From Mycobacterium sp. IS-1264 (GTDB lineage Bacteria > Actinomycetota > Actinomycetes > Mycobacteriales > Mycobacteriaceae): a stretch of DNA of 64,000 bases. The notes below the pieces were generated by a model. That model ran no database searches and had not been told where the DNA came from. It saw nothing but the letters and a program-made list of their open reading frames with translations. The DNA is taken from contig NZ_MBES01000032.1 of NCBI RefSeq assembly GCF_001954195.1, positions 1-64,000 on the forward strand, read 5' to 3'. Each line of letters starts with the position of its first letter. The first letter of the stretch is position 1. Below, piece by piece: positions 1 through 9,810 of this stretch. Both the position numbers and the translations under genes were made by a program.

Positions 1-1
1 G

Positions 2-544
2 CCCCCGCCGGCTTCCGGCGCTGTTGCGCCGCCCCCACCGGGGCCCCCCATCCGGACGCTGCCGACGGAAGCCTACACGCCGTGGCTCACCAGGGTGCTG
101 GCCTTCATCATCGATGTCATCCCGTACGCGGTGGTGGTCGGCATCGGCACCGTGATCATGATCGCCACGCAGCAGACGTCGTGCGTCACCGATATCACGC
201 AGTACGACGTCAACCAGTACTGCGCCAGCCAGCCCTCGATGATCGGTCAACTCGTGCAGTGGTTGGCGCATCTGGCCGGCCTCGCCTACCTGTTGTGGAA
301 CTACGGCTACCGCCAGGGCACCACCGGGTCGAGCCTCGGTAAATCGGTGATGAAGGTCAAGGTGGTCAGCGAAATCACCGGCCAGCCCCTCGGTTTCGGG
401 CTGTCCATCGTTCGCCAGCTTGCACACTTCGTCGACGCGATCATCTGTTACATCGGTTTCCTGTTCCCGCTGTGGGACGCCAAGCGACAGACTCTGGCCG
501 ACAAGATCATGACGACGGTCGTCCTGCCGATCGAACAGGGCTAG
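2..544 (+). CDS. pra: Proline-rich antigen, RDD-family membrane protein (5' end outside window)
   Basis: The gene enters from the left edge, so its start is not visible. The first visible residues form a proline/glycine/alanine-rich stretch, followed by an RDD domain that begins TPWLTRVLAFIIDVIPYAVV. Three hydrophobic segments can be seen, at roughly visible residues 30-55, 80-95 and 138-155, with the family's Arg and Asp residues at the edge of the first. This matches the mycobacterial proline-rich antigen Pra (counterpart of Rv1078) in composition and position next to metB. RDD proteins are integral membrane proteins whose function is mostly unknown. An internal GTG at 95 lies inside the domain and is not the real start. 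It ends 30 bp before metB on the same strand. Confidence 0.9.
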   Translation, partial: PPPASGAVAPPPPGPPIRTLPTEAYTPWLTRVLAFIIDVIPYAVVVGIGTVIMIATQQTSCVTDITQYDVNQYCASQPSMIGQLVQWLAHLAGLAYLLWNYGYRQGTTGSSLGKSVMKVKVVSEITGQPLGFGLSIVRQLAHFVDAIICYIGFLFPLWDAKRQTLADKIMTTVVLPIEQG

Positions 545-574
545 CAATGGCCGGGCTGGCTAGGCTGATCGTCG

Positions 575-1741
575 ATGAGCGGAGACGGTAAGCGACACCA
601 CGAAATCACCGGCCTAGCCACCAAAGCCATCCACGCCGGCTACCGGCCCGATCCCGCGACCGGGGCGGTGAACGCTCCGATCTATGCCAGCAGCACGTTC
701 GCCCAAGACGGTGTCGGGGGCCTGCGTGGCGGATTCGAATACGCCCGGACCGGCAACCCGACCAGATCGGCGCTCGAAGCCTCGCTGGCGGCCGTCGAAG
801 AGGGCACGTTCGCACGGGCATTCAGTTCCGGGATGGCCGCCACCGACTGTGCCCTGCGGGCGATGCTGCGGCCCGGCGATCACGTCGTCATCCCGAATGA
901 CGCCTACGGCGGCACCTTCCGGCTGATCGACAAGGTCTTCACGCGATGGGGCGTCGCGTACACGCCGGTGGCCCTGTCCGACCTGGACGCCGTGCGCGAC
1001 GCGATCACGCCGCACACCCGGCTGGTCTGGGTGGAAACACCGACCAACCCGCTGCTCTCCATCGCGGACATCGGGGCCCTCGCCGAAATCGGCCAACGGC
1101 ACTCGGCAAAGGTGTTGGTGGACAACACGTTTGCGTCACCCGCACTGCAGCAGCCGCTGACGCTGGGCGCCGATGTGGTGCTGCACTCGACCACGAAATA
1201 CATCGGCGGTCACTCCGACGTGGTGGGCGGCGCGTTGGTCACCAACGATGAAGAGCTGGACGACGCCTTCGGTTTTCTGCAGAACGGGACCGGGGCGGTG
1301 CCGGGCCCGTTCGACGCCTATTTGACGATGCGCGGGTTGAAGACGCTGGTGCTGCGGATGCAGCGGCACAGCGAAAACGCTTTGGCCGTAGCGGAATTCC
1401 TCGCCGGGCATCCCTCGGTGGGCACGGTGCTGTATCCGGGTCTGCCCAGTCACCCCGGGCACGAGATCGCCGCGAAGCAGATGGGCGGCTTTGGTGGCAT
1501 GGTTTCCGTGCGGATGCGAGCGGGCAGGGCCGCCGCCGAGCAGCTGTGCGCCGGCACCAAGGTGTTCATCCTGGCCGAATCGCTGGGCGGGGTGGAGTCG
1601 CTGATCGAGCACCCCAGCGCGATGACCCACGCATCGACGGCCGGCTCGCAGCTGGAAGTGCCCGACGACCTGGTGCGGCTTTCGGTGGGTATCGAGGACG
1701 TCGCAGACCTGCTTGCCGACCTCGAACAGGCGTTGTCCTAA
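575..1741 (+). CDS. metB: Cystathionine gamma-synthase
   Basis: PLP-dependent enzyme that joins an activated homoserine ester with cysteine to give cystathionine in methionine synthesis; cytosolic. The 388-residue length is normal for the Cys/Met-metabolism family. The YARTGNPTR motif (about residues 56-64) and the PLP-lysine motif HSTTKYIGGHSD with Lys208 are both present. The start ATG at 575 gives an N-terminus (ATKAIHAGY) typical of the family. It lies between pra and convergent greA, as in M. tuberculosis Rv1079. A homologous cystathionine gamma-lyase cannot be excluded from sequence alone, since the two activities differ subtly in this family. Confidence 0.93.
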   Translation: MSGDGKRHHEITGLATKAIHAGYRPDPATGAVNAPIYASSTFAQDGVGGLRGGFEYARTGNPTRSALEASLAAVEEGTFARAFSSGMAATDCALRAMLRPGDHVVIPNDAYGGTFRLIDKVFTRWGVAYTPVALSDLDAVRDAITPHTRLVWVETPTNPLLSIADIGALAEIGQRHSAKVLVDNTFASPALQQPLTLGADVVLHSTTKYIGGHSDVVGGALVTNDEELDDAFGFLQNGTGAVPGPFDAYLTMRGLKTLVLRMQRHSENALAVAEFLAGHPSVGTVLYPGLPSHPGHEIAAKQMGGFGGMVSVRMRAGRAAAEQLCAGTKVFILAESLGGVESLIEHPSAMTHASTAGSQLEVPDDLVRLSVGIEDVADLLADLEQALS

Positions 1742-1755
1742 CTACTGCGCCGATT

Positions 1756-1801
1756 GTGAATCTGACGACGCGACACGCCGTCGAGCCGTCGCAGGATTCA
1801 C
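1756..1801. terminator. Hairpin between convergent metB and greA
   Basis: The arms GTGAATC (1756-1762) and GATTCAC (1795-1801) pair perfectly. CGACG/CGTCG just inside them extends the stem. It lies in the 79-bp gap between two convergent genes and has no clear T-run, as is usual for mycobacterial hairpins. A two-way terminator is the likely role. A related arm sequence recurs at the prpD convergent junction (51549-51603). Confidence 0.5.
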
Positions 1802-1820
1802 ACTCGCGGCGGGAAGTGGG

Positions 1821-2315
1821 TTAGGAGTGGTAGGGCTCCGCGCTGACCAGCGTGACCTCGACGGTATTGCCGTTGGGCACGGTGTAGCTACGGGTTTCGC
1901 CCACCTTCGCGTCGATCAGGGCGCCACCCAGCGGTGAGTTCGGCGAATACACCTCGAGCTTGCCCTCGTTGACGCCCTCCTGGCGGGTGGCGATCAGGAA
2001 GGTCTCGCTGTCGGACTTGTCGCCGTTGTAGTAGACCTTGACCACCGAGCCGGGCAGCGCCACACCGGACTGCTTGGGCGCCTCGCCGACCTTGGCGTTG
2101 TTGAGCAGGTCCTGCAGCTGGCGAATGCGTGCCTCTTGCTGACCCTGCTCTTCGCGGGCGGCGTGGTAGCCGCCGTTCTCCCGGAGGTCACCCTCCTCGC
2201 GACGGTCGTTGATTTCCGCGGCGATAACGGGGCGATTCGCGATCAACTGATCGAGCTCGGCCTTGAGCCGGTCATGTGATTCCTGGGTCAGCCAGGTGAC
2301 CTGAGTGTCGGTCAT
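1821..2315 (-). CDS. greA: Transcription elongation factor GreA
   Basis: GreA binds the secondary channel of RNA polymerase and stimulates cleavage of backtracked transcripts. The chosen start (ATG at 2315, [17 protein letters not shown]) gives 164 residues, the same size as M. tuberculosis GreA, and has a GAGGAG ribosome binding site at about 2325-2330. An upstream in-frame start at 2465 would add 50 residues unlike the family. The N-terminal coiled coil carries the acidic tip (about residues 38-52, [20 protein letters not shown]), and the C-terminal FKBP-like domain follows. The gene is convergent to metB, with a roughly 200-bp leader on the other side. Confidence 0.95.
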   Translation of the reverse strand: MTDTQVTWLTQESHDRLKAELDQLIANRPVIAAEINDRREEGDLRENGGYHAAREEQGQQEARIRQLQDLLNNAKVGEAPKQSGVALPGSVVKVYYNGDKSDSETFLIATRQEGVNEGKLEVYSPNSPLGGALIDAKVGETRSYTVPNGNTVEVTLVSAEPYHS

Positions 2316-2366
2316 CTCGTCGCGCTCCTCGTCTTTCCGTTCCGCGTATCCGCGTAAGCTTCTGAT

Positions 2367-2380
2367 CCCCGTTGTCGGGG
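2367..2380 (-). other. Small perfect hairpin in the greA leader
   Basis: CCCCG-TTGT-CGGGG lies about 50 bp upstream of the greA start, in the 200-bp gap between the DUF4307 gene and greA. A second G-rich/C-rich pairing follows at about 2384-2398. It could terminate the upstream gene or shape the greA leader. There is no T-run. No other element was recognised in 2316-2517. Confidence 0.25.
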
Positions 2381-2517
2381 TATTGGGGTCCCACCCCCGT
2401 GCTACGTCGCCGTTCTGCTCACGGCCTTTAAGCAGCAATACACGGTCCCAGCAGGAACCGTGCATTCACCCATGTTACCACTGCGGAAACAACTGATGAC
2501 GACATATTCGCAGTTCT

Positions 2518-2961
2518 TTATCGTTTGTCGGGCGGGCGCAAATAGCCCGGCACGTCGGTGCCGCAGCCGTAAATGTCCGACATCGCCGGGGGTTGGGAGG
2601 ACTTCACCGTCGTCGTCACCTGCACCGTGGTCTCGGTAGACGGCGGGACCAGCACCTCGCGCCTACCGGACTCGCTGCCGTCCTTGGCGCGAACCCGCAC
2701 AATGCAGTCGACAGGTCGCGACGGGTCAGATCGCGTCACGCTGATTGTCACCGACGCCGTCTCGTCATCGATCACCGAATAGCCGCCCAGCGAACCGGTG
2801 ACGTCGCTGGTGCCAAGCCGTAGGTAGCCGACGACGGCGACCACCAGGCCGACCGCGACGGCCAGCAGGGCCGCCGCGATGACCATCCGGCGGCGCGAGA
2901 GCCCAGAGAGCCGCGAACGCCCGTAGCGGGCCTCCGGACGAGCGATGGGGGTTTCGGTCAT
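2518..2961 (-). CDS. DUF4307 single-pass membrane protein
   Basis: A 147-residue protein, counterpart of Rv1081c. It has a short Arg-rich cytoplasmic N-terminus, one transmembrane helix at about residues 28-45 ([20 protein letters not shown]) and an extracytoplasmic domain of about 100 residues ending in a Pro/Arg-rich tail. ATG 2961 is chosen because the 21 extra residues from 3024 are unlike mycobacterial relatives. The function is unknown. It is transcribed divergently from mca, 113 bp away, the usual mycobacterial arrangement, which may reflect a shared regulatory region rather than a shared task. Confidence 0.85.
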   Translation of the reverse strand: MTETPIARPEARYGRSRLSGLSRRRMVIAAALLAVAVGLVVAVVGYLRLGTSDVTGSLGGYSVIDDETASVTISVTRSDPSRPVDCIVRVRAKDGSESGRREVLVPPSTETTVQVTTTVKSSQPPAMSDIYGCGTDVPGYLRPPDKR

Positions 2962-3074
2962 GGGTGGGTATGCCTGGGCTGAGCGACTGCCGGACCTCGG
3001 CCGACGGGATGCAGCGATCGGCACCTGGAATTATAGGGTCGACAACGGCGTTCAGCAGACCGACAAGGGGGCAT

Positions 3075-3947
3075 GTGAGCGAACTGCGGTTGATGGCTGT
3101 GCACGCCCACCCCGACGACGAGTCGAGCAAGGGTGCGGCGACACTTGCCCGATACGCCGACGAAGGCCATCGGGTGTTGGTAGTGACGCTGACCGGCGGC
3201 GAACGAGGCGACATCCTCAATCCGGCGATGGACCTGCCCGACGTGCACGGGCACATGGCCGAAATCCGCCGCGACGAGATGGCCAAGGCCGCCGAGATTC
3301 TCGGTGTGGAACACACCTGGCTCGGCTTCGTCGACTCCGGCCTGCCCAAGGGCGACCCACCACCGCCGCTGCCCGAGGACTGCTTCGCGCTGGTCCCGTT
3401 GGAGGTGTCCACCGAGGCGCTGGTGCGCGTCATCCGCGAGTTCCGGCCGCACGTGATGACCACATACGACGAGAACGGCGGCTACCCGCATCCGGATCAC
3501 ATTGCCTGCCACAACGTTTCGGTCGCCGCCTTCGAGGCGGCCGGCGACTACGCGCGTTTCCCCGACGCGGGTGAGCCTTGGCAGGTGTCCAAGCTGTACT
3601 ACAACCACGGTTTCCTGCGGGCGCGGATGCAGTTGTTCCATGACGAATGCGTCAAGCACGGCCAGGAAGGGCCGTTCAAGGAGTGGCTCGAGCACTGGGA
3701 TCCCGCGCACGATCCGTTCGAGTCCCGGGTGACGACCCGCGTGGAGTGTTCGGAGTACTTCAGTCAGCGTGACGATGCGCTGCGGGCGCACGCCACCCAG
3801 ATCGATCCGAACCACGATTTCTTCGCGGTTCCGATCTCATGGCAGCAGCGGCTGTGGCCGACCGAGGAATTCGAATTGGCCCGCTCCCGGGTGCCCGTCC
3901 GGCTGCCCGAGGACGACCTGTTCGCCGGGATCGAGAACCACTCGTGA
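3075..3947 (+). CDS. mca: Mycothiol S-conjugate amidase
   Basis: Zinc amidase of the LmbE/PIG-L fold that cleaves mycothiol conjugates to release mercapturic acids, a detoxification step. The zinc-site motif AHPDDE is at residues 11-16, and the second motif, GGYPHPDHI, is near residue 140. The GTG start at 3075 gives 290 residues, close to the 288 of M. tuberculosis Mca, and follows an AAGGGG ribosome binding site at 3065-3070. An ATG at 2964 would add 37 unrelated residues. The paralogue MshB has the same fold, but the sequence ([19 protein letters not shown]) is of the Mca type. Confidence 0.95.
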   Translation: MSELRLMAVHAHPDDESSKGAATLARYADEGHRVLVVTLTGGERGDILNPAMDLPDVHGHMAEIRRDEMAKAAEILGVEHTWLGFVDSGLPKGDPPPPLPEDCFALVPLEVSTEALVRVIREFRPHVMTTYDENGGYPHPDHIACHNVSVAAFEAAGDYARFPDAGEPWQVSKLYYNHGFLRARMQLFHDECVKHGQEGPFKEWLEHWDPAHDPFESRVTTRVECSEYFSQRDDALRAHATQIDPNHDFFAVPISWQQRLWPTEEFELARSRVPVRLPEDDLFAGIENHS

Positions 3948-4229
3948 GGACCCTTCTGCTCACGGTGATCGCTGACGGGTCGCCCCGCAACAACGGCCCG
4001 GATTTCGGAAAGGCCAGCCCGCTGGGGTTGCTGGTCGTCGTGCTGTTGCTGATCGCCACATTGTTGCTGCTGCGATCGATGAACCGGCAGCTGAAGAAAG
4101 TGCCGAAGACGTTCGATCCCGAGCACCCCGAGCCCGATCAGGCCGCCGACGAGGGCACCGACACGGTCGACGAGGCGCCGGAGCGGCGCCCCGGGTGGCC
4201 CGACGGATCGGCACCGCCAGGTTCCGGCG

Positions 4230-4243
<14 letters not shown>
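3944..4243 (+). CDS. Small single-pass membrane protein coupled to mca
   Basis: A 99-residue protein, counterpart of Rv1083. The GTG start overlaps the mca stop (GTGA), indicating translational coupling. There is one transmembrane helix at about residues 24-43 ([15 protein letters not shown]), a basic segment [10 protein letters not shown] just after it, and an acidic, proline-rich tail. The topology suggests a short external N-terminus and a cytoplasmic tail. The function is unknown. It also overlaps the start of the next gene by 14 bp, so mca, this gene and the YyaL-type gene form one operon. Confidence 0.85.
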
Positions 4244-6242
<1,999 letters not shown>

Positions 6243-6253
6243 CGTGACGTTTT

Positions 6254-6625
6254 ATGCCGAGCGCCGAACACATCACCGAAACGGTCAACCGCTACATCGA
6301 ACTGATGGCCAAGGGCAGTGCCGACGACGTGGTCGAGCTGTACGCCGACGACGCCACCGTGGAGGACCCGGTCGGCGGCGAGGTCCACATCGGTCGCCAG
6401 GCGATCCACGGCTTCTACTCAGCGGTCAACGATCTGCAGCGGGAGTGCGAACTGGTCTCGCTGCGCGTCGCGGGCAAAGAGGCGGCCTTTCAGTTCCGGC
6501 TGACCGTGGCCGCGGGCGAGCACCGGATGCTGATCGAGCCGATCGATGTCATGGTGTTCGACGACCAGGGCAAGGTCGCCGCGATGAAGGCCTACTGGTC
6601 GGCGGACAACGTCACCCAGCTCTAA
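6254..6625 (+). CDS. Steroid Delta5-isomerase-like (ketosteroid isomerase) protein
   Basis: A 123-residue SnoaL/NTF2-fold protein. It keeps the catalytic set of bacterial 3-oxosteroid Delta5-isomerases: Tyr14 (VNRYIELMA), Asp38 in the motif ATVEDPVG, and Asp98 in EPIDVMVF, at almost the numbering of the Comamonas enzyme (Tyr14, Asp38, Asp99). The known reaction moves a 5-ene-3-oxosteroid double bond to the 4-ene position. The gene begins 11 bp after the YyaL-type gene, so it is probably co-transcribed. It ends in a 4-bp convergent overlap with the hemolysin-III gene. Many SnoaL proteins are not isomerases; keeping all three residues raises confidence here. Confidence 0.75.
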   Translation: MPSAEHITETVNRYIELMAKGSADDVVELYADDATVEDPVGGEVHIGRQAIHGFYSAVNDLQRECELVSLRVAGKEAAFQFRLTVAAGEHRMLIEPIDVMVFDDQGKVAAMKAYWSADNVTQL

Positions 6626-7359
6626 AAGACGACGAACCACATCGCGATGTAGTGGCAGATCGCCGCTACCGCGGTGCAGGCGTGGAAGAACTCGTGGTAT
6701 CCGAACGTGTTCGGCCACGGGTCGGGCCAGCGCAGCGCGTACAGAATGCCGCCGATGCTGTACAGGGCGCCGCCGACGAACAGCAGCACCATCGCGGCCA
6801 CCCCGGCGTTGTGCAGGATCGTGCCCGTGTACCAGACCGCGACCCAGCCCAGCAGCAGATACAGCGGCACTCCAACCCAGCGCGGCGCCGACGGCCAGCA
6901 CATCTTCAGCAGGATCCCGGCCACTGCGCCGCCCCACACGATGGACAACACGGCTCGCCCCGCGGCGGGCGGCATGGCCAGCAGCGCGAACGGGGTGTAG
7001 CTGCCGGCGATGAACACGAAGATCATCGAATGATCGGCCCGCTTCATCCATTTCCGCGCGGTCTCGGATCGCCAGTTGACGCGGTGGTAGGTCGCGCTGA
7101 CTGTGAACATCACGATGGTGGCCGCGGTATAGGCGAATGTCGCGAGGCCGGCCTTGGTCGATCCGACCGCCCACGACACGGCGATCAGCGAGGCACCCGC
7201 GGCGACGGCGGTCGCGGCGGAGTAGACGTGAATCCAGCCGCGGAAGCGTGGCTTGGTCAGAACCCGGGCGACGCCGTCGACGAGATGCTGCGCGGCATTG
7301 GCCGCGGGACCCTGCGATTCGGGCTCCGGGTGCGTGACCGTGGTCATCTGGCCGCTCAT
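6622..7359 (-). CDS. Hemolysin III / PAQR-family membrane protein
   Basis: An integral membrane protein of about 245 residues with seven predicted helices, counterpart of Rv1085c. Family marks are the SATYHR motif after the second helix, [15 protein letters not shown] in the third, and [12 protein letters not shown] near the C-terminus, which supply the conserved Ser, Asp and His residues of the metal site. Bacillus hemolysin III gave the name; the true cellular role is unclear. I choose ATG 7359 rather than 7371 because the first ATG is inside a perfect palindrome with a promoter -10 placed for a leaderless transcript starting at 7359. ATG 7347 is also possible. Confidence 0.82.
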   Translation of the reverse strand: MSGQMTTVTHPEPESQGPAANAAQHLVDGVARVLTKPRFRGWIHVYSAATAVAAGASLIAVSWAVGSTKAGLATFAYTAATIVMFTVSATYHRVNWRSETARKWMKRADHSMIFVFIAGSYTPFALLAMPPAAGRAVLSIVWGGAVAGILLKMCWPSAPRWVGVPLYLLLGWVAVWYTGTILHNAGVAAMVLLFVGGALYSIGGILYALRWPDPWPNTFGYHEFFHACTAVAAICHYIAMWFVVF

Positions 7360-7377
7360 ACCGCTAAACATTAGCGG
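7359..7377 (-). promoter_or_regulatory. Operator-like palindrome over a leaderless -10 of the hemolysin-III gene
   Basis: On the minus strand CCGCTAA-TGT-TTAGCGG (7377-7361) is a perfect 7+7 inverted repeat. It contains TAATGT (7373-7368), a good TANNNT -10. Eight bases later comes ATG 7359, so transcription could begin on the start codon. A repressor bound here would block the promoter. The regulator is not known. Confidence 0.5.
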
Positions 7378-7466
7378 CCGTCGGCGCAGTCGCAGGTCAG
7401 ACGTGCAGTGAGATTGCCGGAAATGCGGGCGGGAAATTGGCGCAGCTCACAGTAGGGTGAATCTTC

Positions 7467-8255
7467 GTGGAGGTCATCCCGCCGCGGCTCAAAGAGCCCC
7501 TGTACCGCATTTACGAGCTGCGGCTGCGGCAGGGTCTGGCCGCGTCGAAGTCAGAATTGCCCCGCCACATCGCGGTGCTGTGCGACGGAAACCGGCGATG
7601 GGCGCGCGATGCCGGCTACGACGACGTCAGCTACGGCTACCGCATGGGCGCCGCGAAGATCGCCGAGATGCTGCGCTGGTGCCAGGCCGCCGGTATCGAA
7701 ATGACCACCGTCTACCTGCTGTCCACCGAAAACCTGCAGCGCGACCCCGACGAGCTGGCCGCGCTGATCGAGATCATCACCGACGTCGTCGAGGAGATCT
7801 GTGCGCCCGCCAACCGGTGGAGCGTGCGCACGGTGGGGGATTTGGAGCTGCTCGGCGACGAGCCCGCCCGGCGGCTGCGGGGCGCGGTGGAGTCCACGCC
7901 GGCGGTGGCGCCCTTCCACGTGAACGTCGCCGTCGGCTACGGCGGGCGCCGGGAGATCGTCGACGCGGTGCGGGCGCTGTTGAGCAAGGAACTTGCCAAC
8001 GGGGCCAGCGCGGAAGAGCTTGTCGACGCGGTGACCGTCGACGCCATCTCCGAAAACCTTTACACCTCTGGGCAACCCGACCCCGACCTGGTCATCCGCA
8101 CGTCGGGGGAGCAGCGGTTGTCCGGCTTTCTGTTGTGGCAAAGCGCGTACTCGGAGATGTGGTTCTGCGAAGCACACTGGCCCGCGTTCCGCCGTGTGGA
8201 TTTCCTGCGCGCGCTGCGTGATTACAGCCAGCGCCATCGCCGCCACGGGAAATAA
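7467..8255 (+). CDS. uppS: Short-chain Z-isoprenyl diphosphate synthase ((Z,E)-farnesyl diphosphate synthase type)
   Basis: A cis-prenyltransferase of 262 residues, counterpart of Rv1086. In M. tuberculosis that enzyme makes omega,E,Z-farnesyl diphosphate, the primer that Rv2361c lengthens to decaprenyl diphosphate for the cell wall. The catalytic motif HIAVLCDGNRRWA places the Asp at residue 40, and the C-terminal substrate motif DLVIRTSGEQRLSGFLLWQS is intact. A GTG start at 7467 aligns with the known N-terminus (EVIPPRLKEPLYR). The short N-terminal extension is shared by this subfamily. It is divergent from the hemolysin-III gene. Confidence 0.9.
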   Translation: MEVIPPRLKEPLYRIYELRLRQGLAASKSELPRHIAVLCDGNRRWARDAGYDDVSYGYRMGAAKIAEMLRWCQAAGIEMTTVYLLSTENLQRDPDELAALIEIITDVVEEICAPANRWSVRTVGDLELLGDEPARRLRGAVESTPAVAPFHVNVAVGYGGRREIVDAVRALLSKELANGASAEELVDAVTVDAISENLYTSGQPDPDLVIRTSGEQRLSGFLLWQSAYSEMWFCEAHWPAFRRVDFLRALRDYSQRHRRHGK

Positions 8256-8274
8256 CCCGTGACAAACTAGAGGC

Positions 8275-9654
8275 ATGGCTGCGCTGTCGGCGGTGGTGTT
8301 CACGCTGAGCGGGTGGCTGGGGTTGTATCTGCTGGCCCGCGATCCGCGTAAGCCGGTGCTCGCGTTGGCGGCGATCGGGCTGTGCGGGTTCGCGCTCGTG
8401 GTGGCGCTGGACGCGGTGCGCACCGTCGGCGTTGCGCGCAGCGGATTGCTCAGCCAGATCGAGATCTACCTGGCCGCCGTCCCCAGCGTGGCGTGGTTCG
8501 CGGTCCTGCTCGAGCTGTCCCGGCCGTCGGAGGGCTGGCGGGCGCGCACCTGGGAGCTGTTGCTCGTCGGCGGCGTCGGCGCGCTCACGCTGTTCGGCGC
8601 GGTGATGGCCGGCAGCGTCGACGGGCCGCTGCGGCCCGGGCATGTGCTGATGATGGCGGTGATCTCGATATCCACCCTGGGCGCGATGGTCGCCGCCGTG
8701 CGGCGTCCGCAGCAGCCGGTGCCGGTGGCCGGCATCGTCGTCGTCGCGACCCTGTTCTTCGCGCTGGCCAACGCCATCCTGATCATCCCGCTGGGCCTGG
8801 TGCCCAGCTGGCTGGCGCTGGCGTCCACGGGTTTCGATGTGCTGACGCTGGGCGTGGCGGTGGCACTGTGGGATGCATTCGACGAGGGCCAGGCGCTGCG
8901 CGCGGACATGCTGCGCTCGTTTGTGGGCTGTTCGGCGGTGGCCGTGCTGTTCGGCGGGCAGGCGCTGATCGGCTTGGCCGTCATCGGGCATGAGACCGCC
9001 GCGCAGACAGTGCTGACCGTGCTGCTGTTCACCACACTGGCGATCGCGATCACGGTGCAGGTCCTGGCCGACCCGCTGGCCGGGGTGCTGGACCGGCTGG
9101 CGTTCTCGAAATCGCCCACGCTGCGCGCTGATCGGGCCGCGCTGCGGCACACCGGGGCGGCCCTGCCGCTGCGCTCGGCCGATCCGCTCAGGAACCTTCG
9201 GGGCGTCGACGACGACACCTTCGCGAGGCTCACCCGCCGGGCGCTGGGCCACTACGCCGACCTGACCAAGTTGGTCGCGAGCCCGCTGACGGCGCTGCCC
9301 ATCATCGACGAGCGACTGGCCGCGCGCGGCGCGCCCGACCACCCCGTGGAGCGGGCCAACGAACTGAAGGCCGTCCTCGCCGACGGCATCGCGCGGCTCA
9401 AACCACGCGACGCGGGGGATTTCGGCACCACCGAGGAGTGGCGCTACTACAACTCGCTGTACTTCCCCTACGTCGTCGGGGTGCGTGCATACGCACAGAA
9501 CGCCACGGCCGCGGGCCTGGATCCGACCGCCCGGCAGGCCTGGCAGTGGCTGGTGACCGAGGTCCCGCAGCGCTCGCTGCACAACTGGCAAAACGCCGCG
9601 GCCCGGCTCATCGCGGCCGACCTGCGCGGGCGCGTCCCCGTCGCCAGCGAGTAG
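8275..9654 (+). CDS. Multi-pass membrane protein with a soluble C-terminal domain, function unknown
   Basis: A 459-residue protein that I do not recognise. About eight hydrophobic helices lie between residues 1 and 275, arranged as evenly spaced segments. A polar C-terminal region of about 180 residues follows, with an Arg/Asp-rich middle and a Tyr/Trp-rich stretch near EEWRYYNSLYFPYVVGVRAY. The layout (membrane sensor-like front, soluble tail) is reminiscent of input modules, but no kinase, HAMP, GGDEF or cyclase motif is visible. It starts 19 bp after uppS on the same strand and is followed by a long palindrome that probably ends the transcript. Confidence 0.7.
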   Translation: MAALSAVVFTLSGWLGLYLLARDPRKPVLALAAIGLCGFALVVALDAVRTVGVARSGLLSQIEIYLAAVPSVAWFAVLLELSRPSEGWRARTWELLLVGGVGALTLFGAVMAGSVDGPLRPGHVLMMAVISISTLGAMVAAVRRPQQPVPVAGIVVVATLFFALANAILIIPLGLVPSWLALASTGFDVLTLGVAVALWDAFDEGQALRADMLRSFVGCSAVAVLFGGQALIGLAVIGHETAAQTVLTVLLFTTLAIAITVQVLADPLAGVLDRLAFSKSPTLRADRAALRHTGAALPLRSADPLRNLRGVDDDTFARLTRRALGHYADLTKLVASPLTALPIIDERLAARGAPDHPVERANELKAVLADGIARLKPRDAGDFGTTEEWRYYNSLYFPYVVGVRAYAQNATAAGLDPTARQAWQWLVTEVPQRSLHNWQNAAARLIAADLRGRVPVASE

Positions 9655-9680
9655 GCGTCGATCAGCGCCGTAGAGCTCGC

Positions 9681-9736
9681 CGAGCGTAACGGTACGGCGA
9701 AAAATCGCCCCAAATTTCGCCGTGGCGTTACGCTCG
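9681..9736. repeat. Long two-part intergenic palindrome
   Basis: The outer arms CGAGCGTAACG (9681-9691) and CGTTACGCTCG (9726-9736) are perfect. The inner arms GGCGAAA (9696-9702) and TTTCGCC (9715-9721) are also perfect. It lies 27 bp after the membrane-protein gene and 75 bp before the next gene. It can fold as a strong terminator, or be a dispersed palindromic element of mycobacterial intergenic DNA. Only one copy is in this window. Confidence 0.6.
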
Positions 9737-9810
9737 CGGCTCAGTAGACCCATCTTCACGGCGGTCAGCCTCGAATACGCGGACAGAGGACCGAAACTAG
9801 GGAGGCAGTC

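Noticed and set aside
8092-9759. 555-codon minus-strand frame
   Set aside because: It lies antisense to uppS and the membrane-protein gene, reads as Arg/Gln/His-rich low-complexity sequence, and arises from the high GC of the opposite coding strand.
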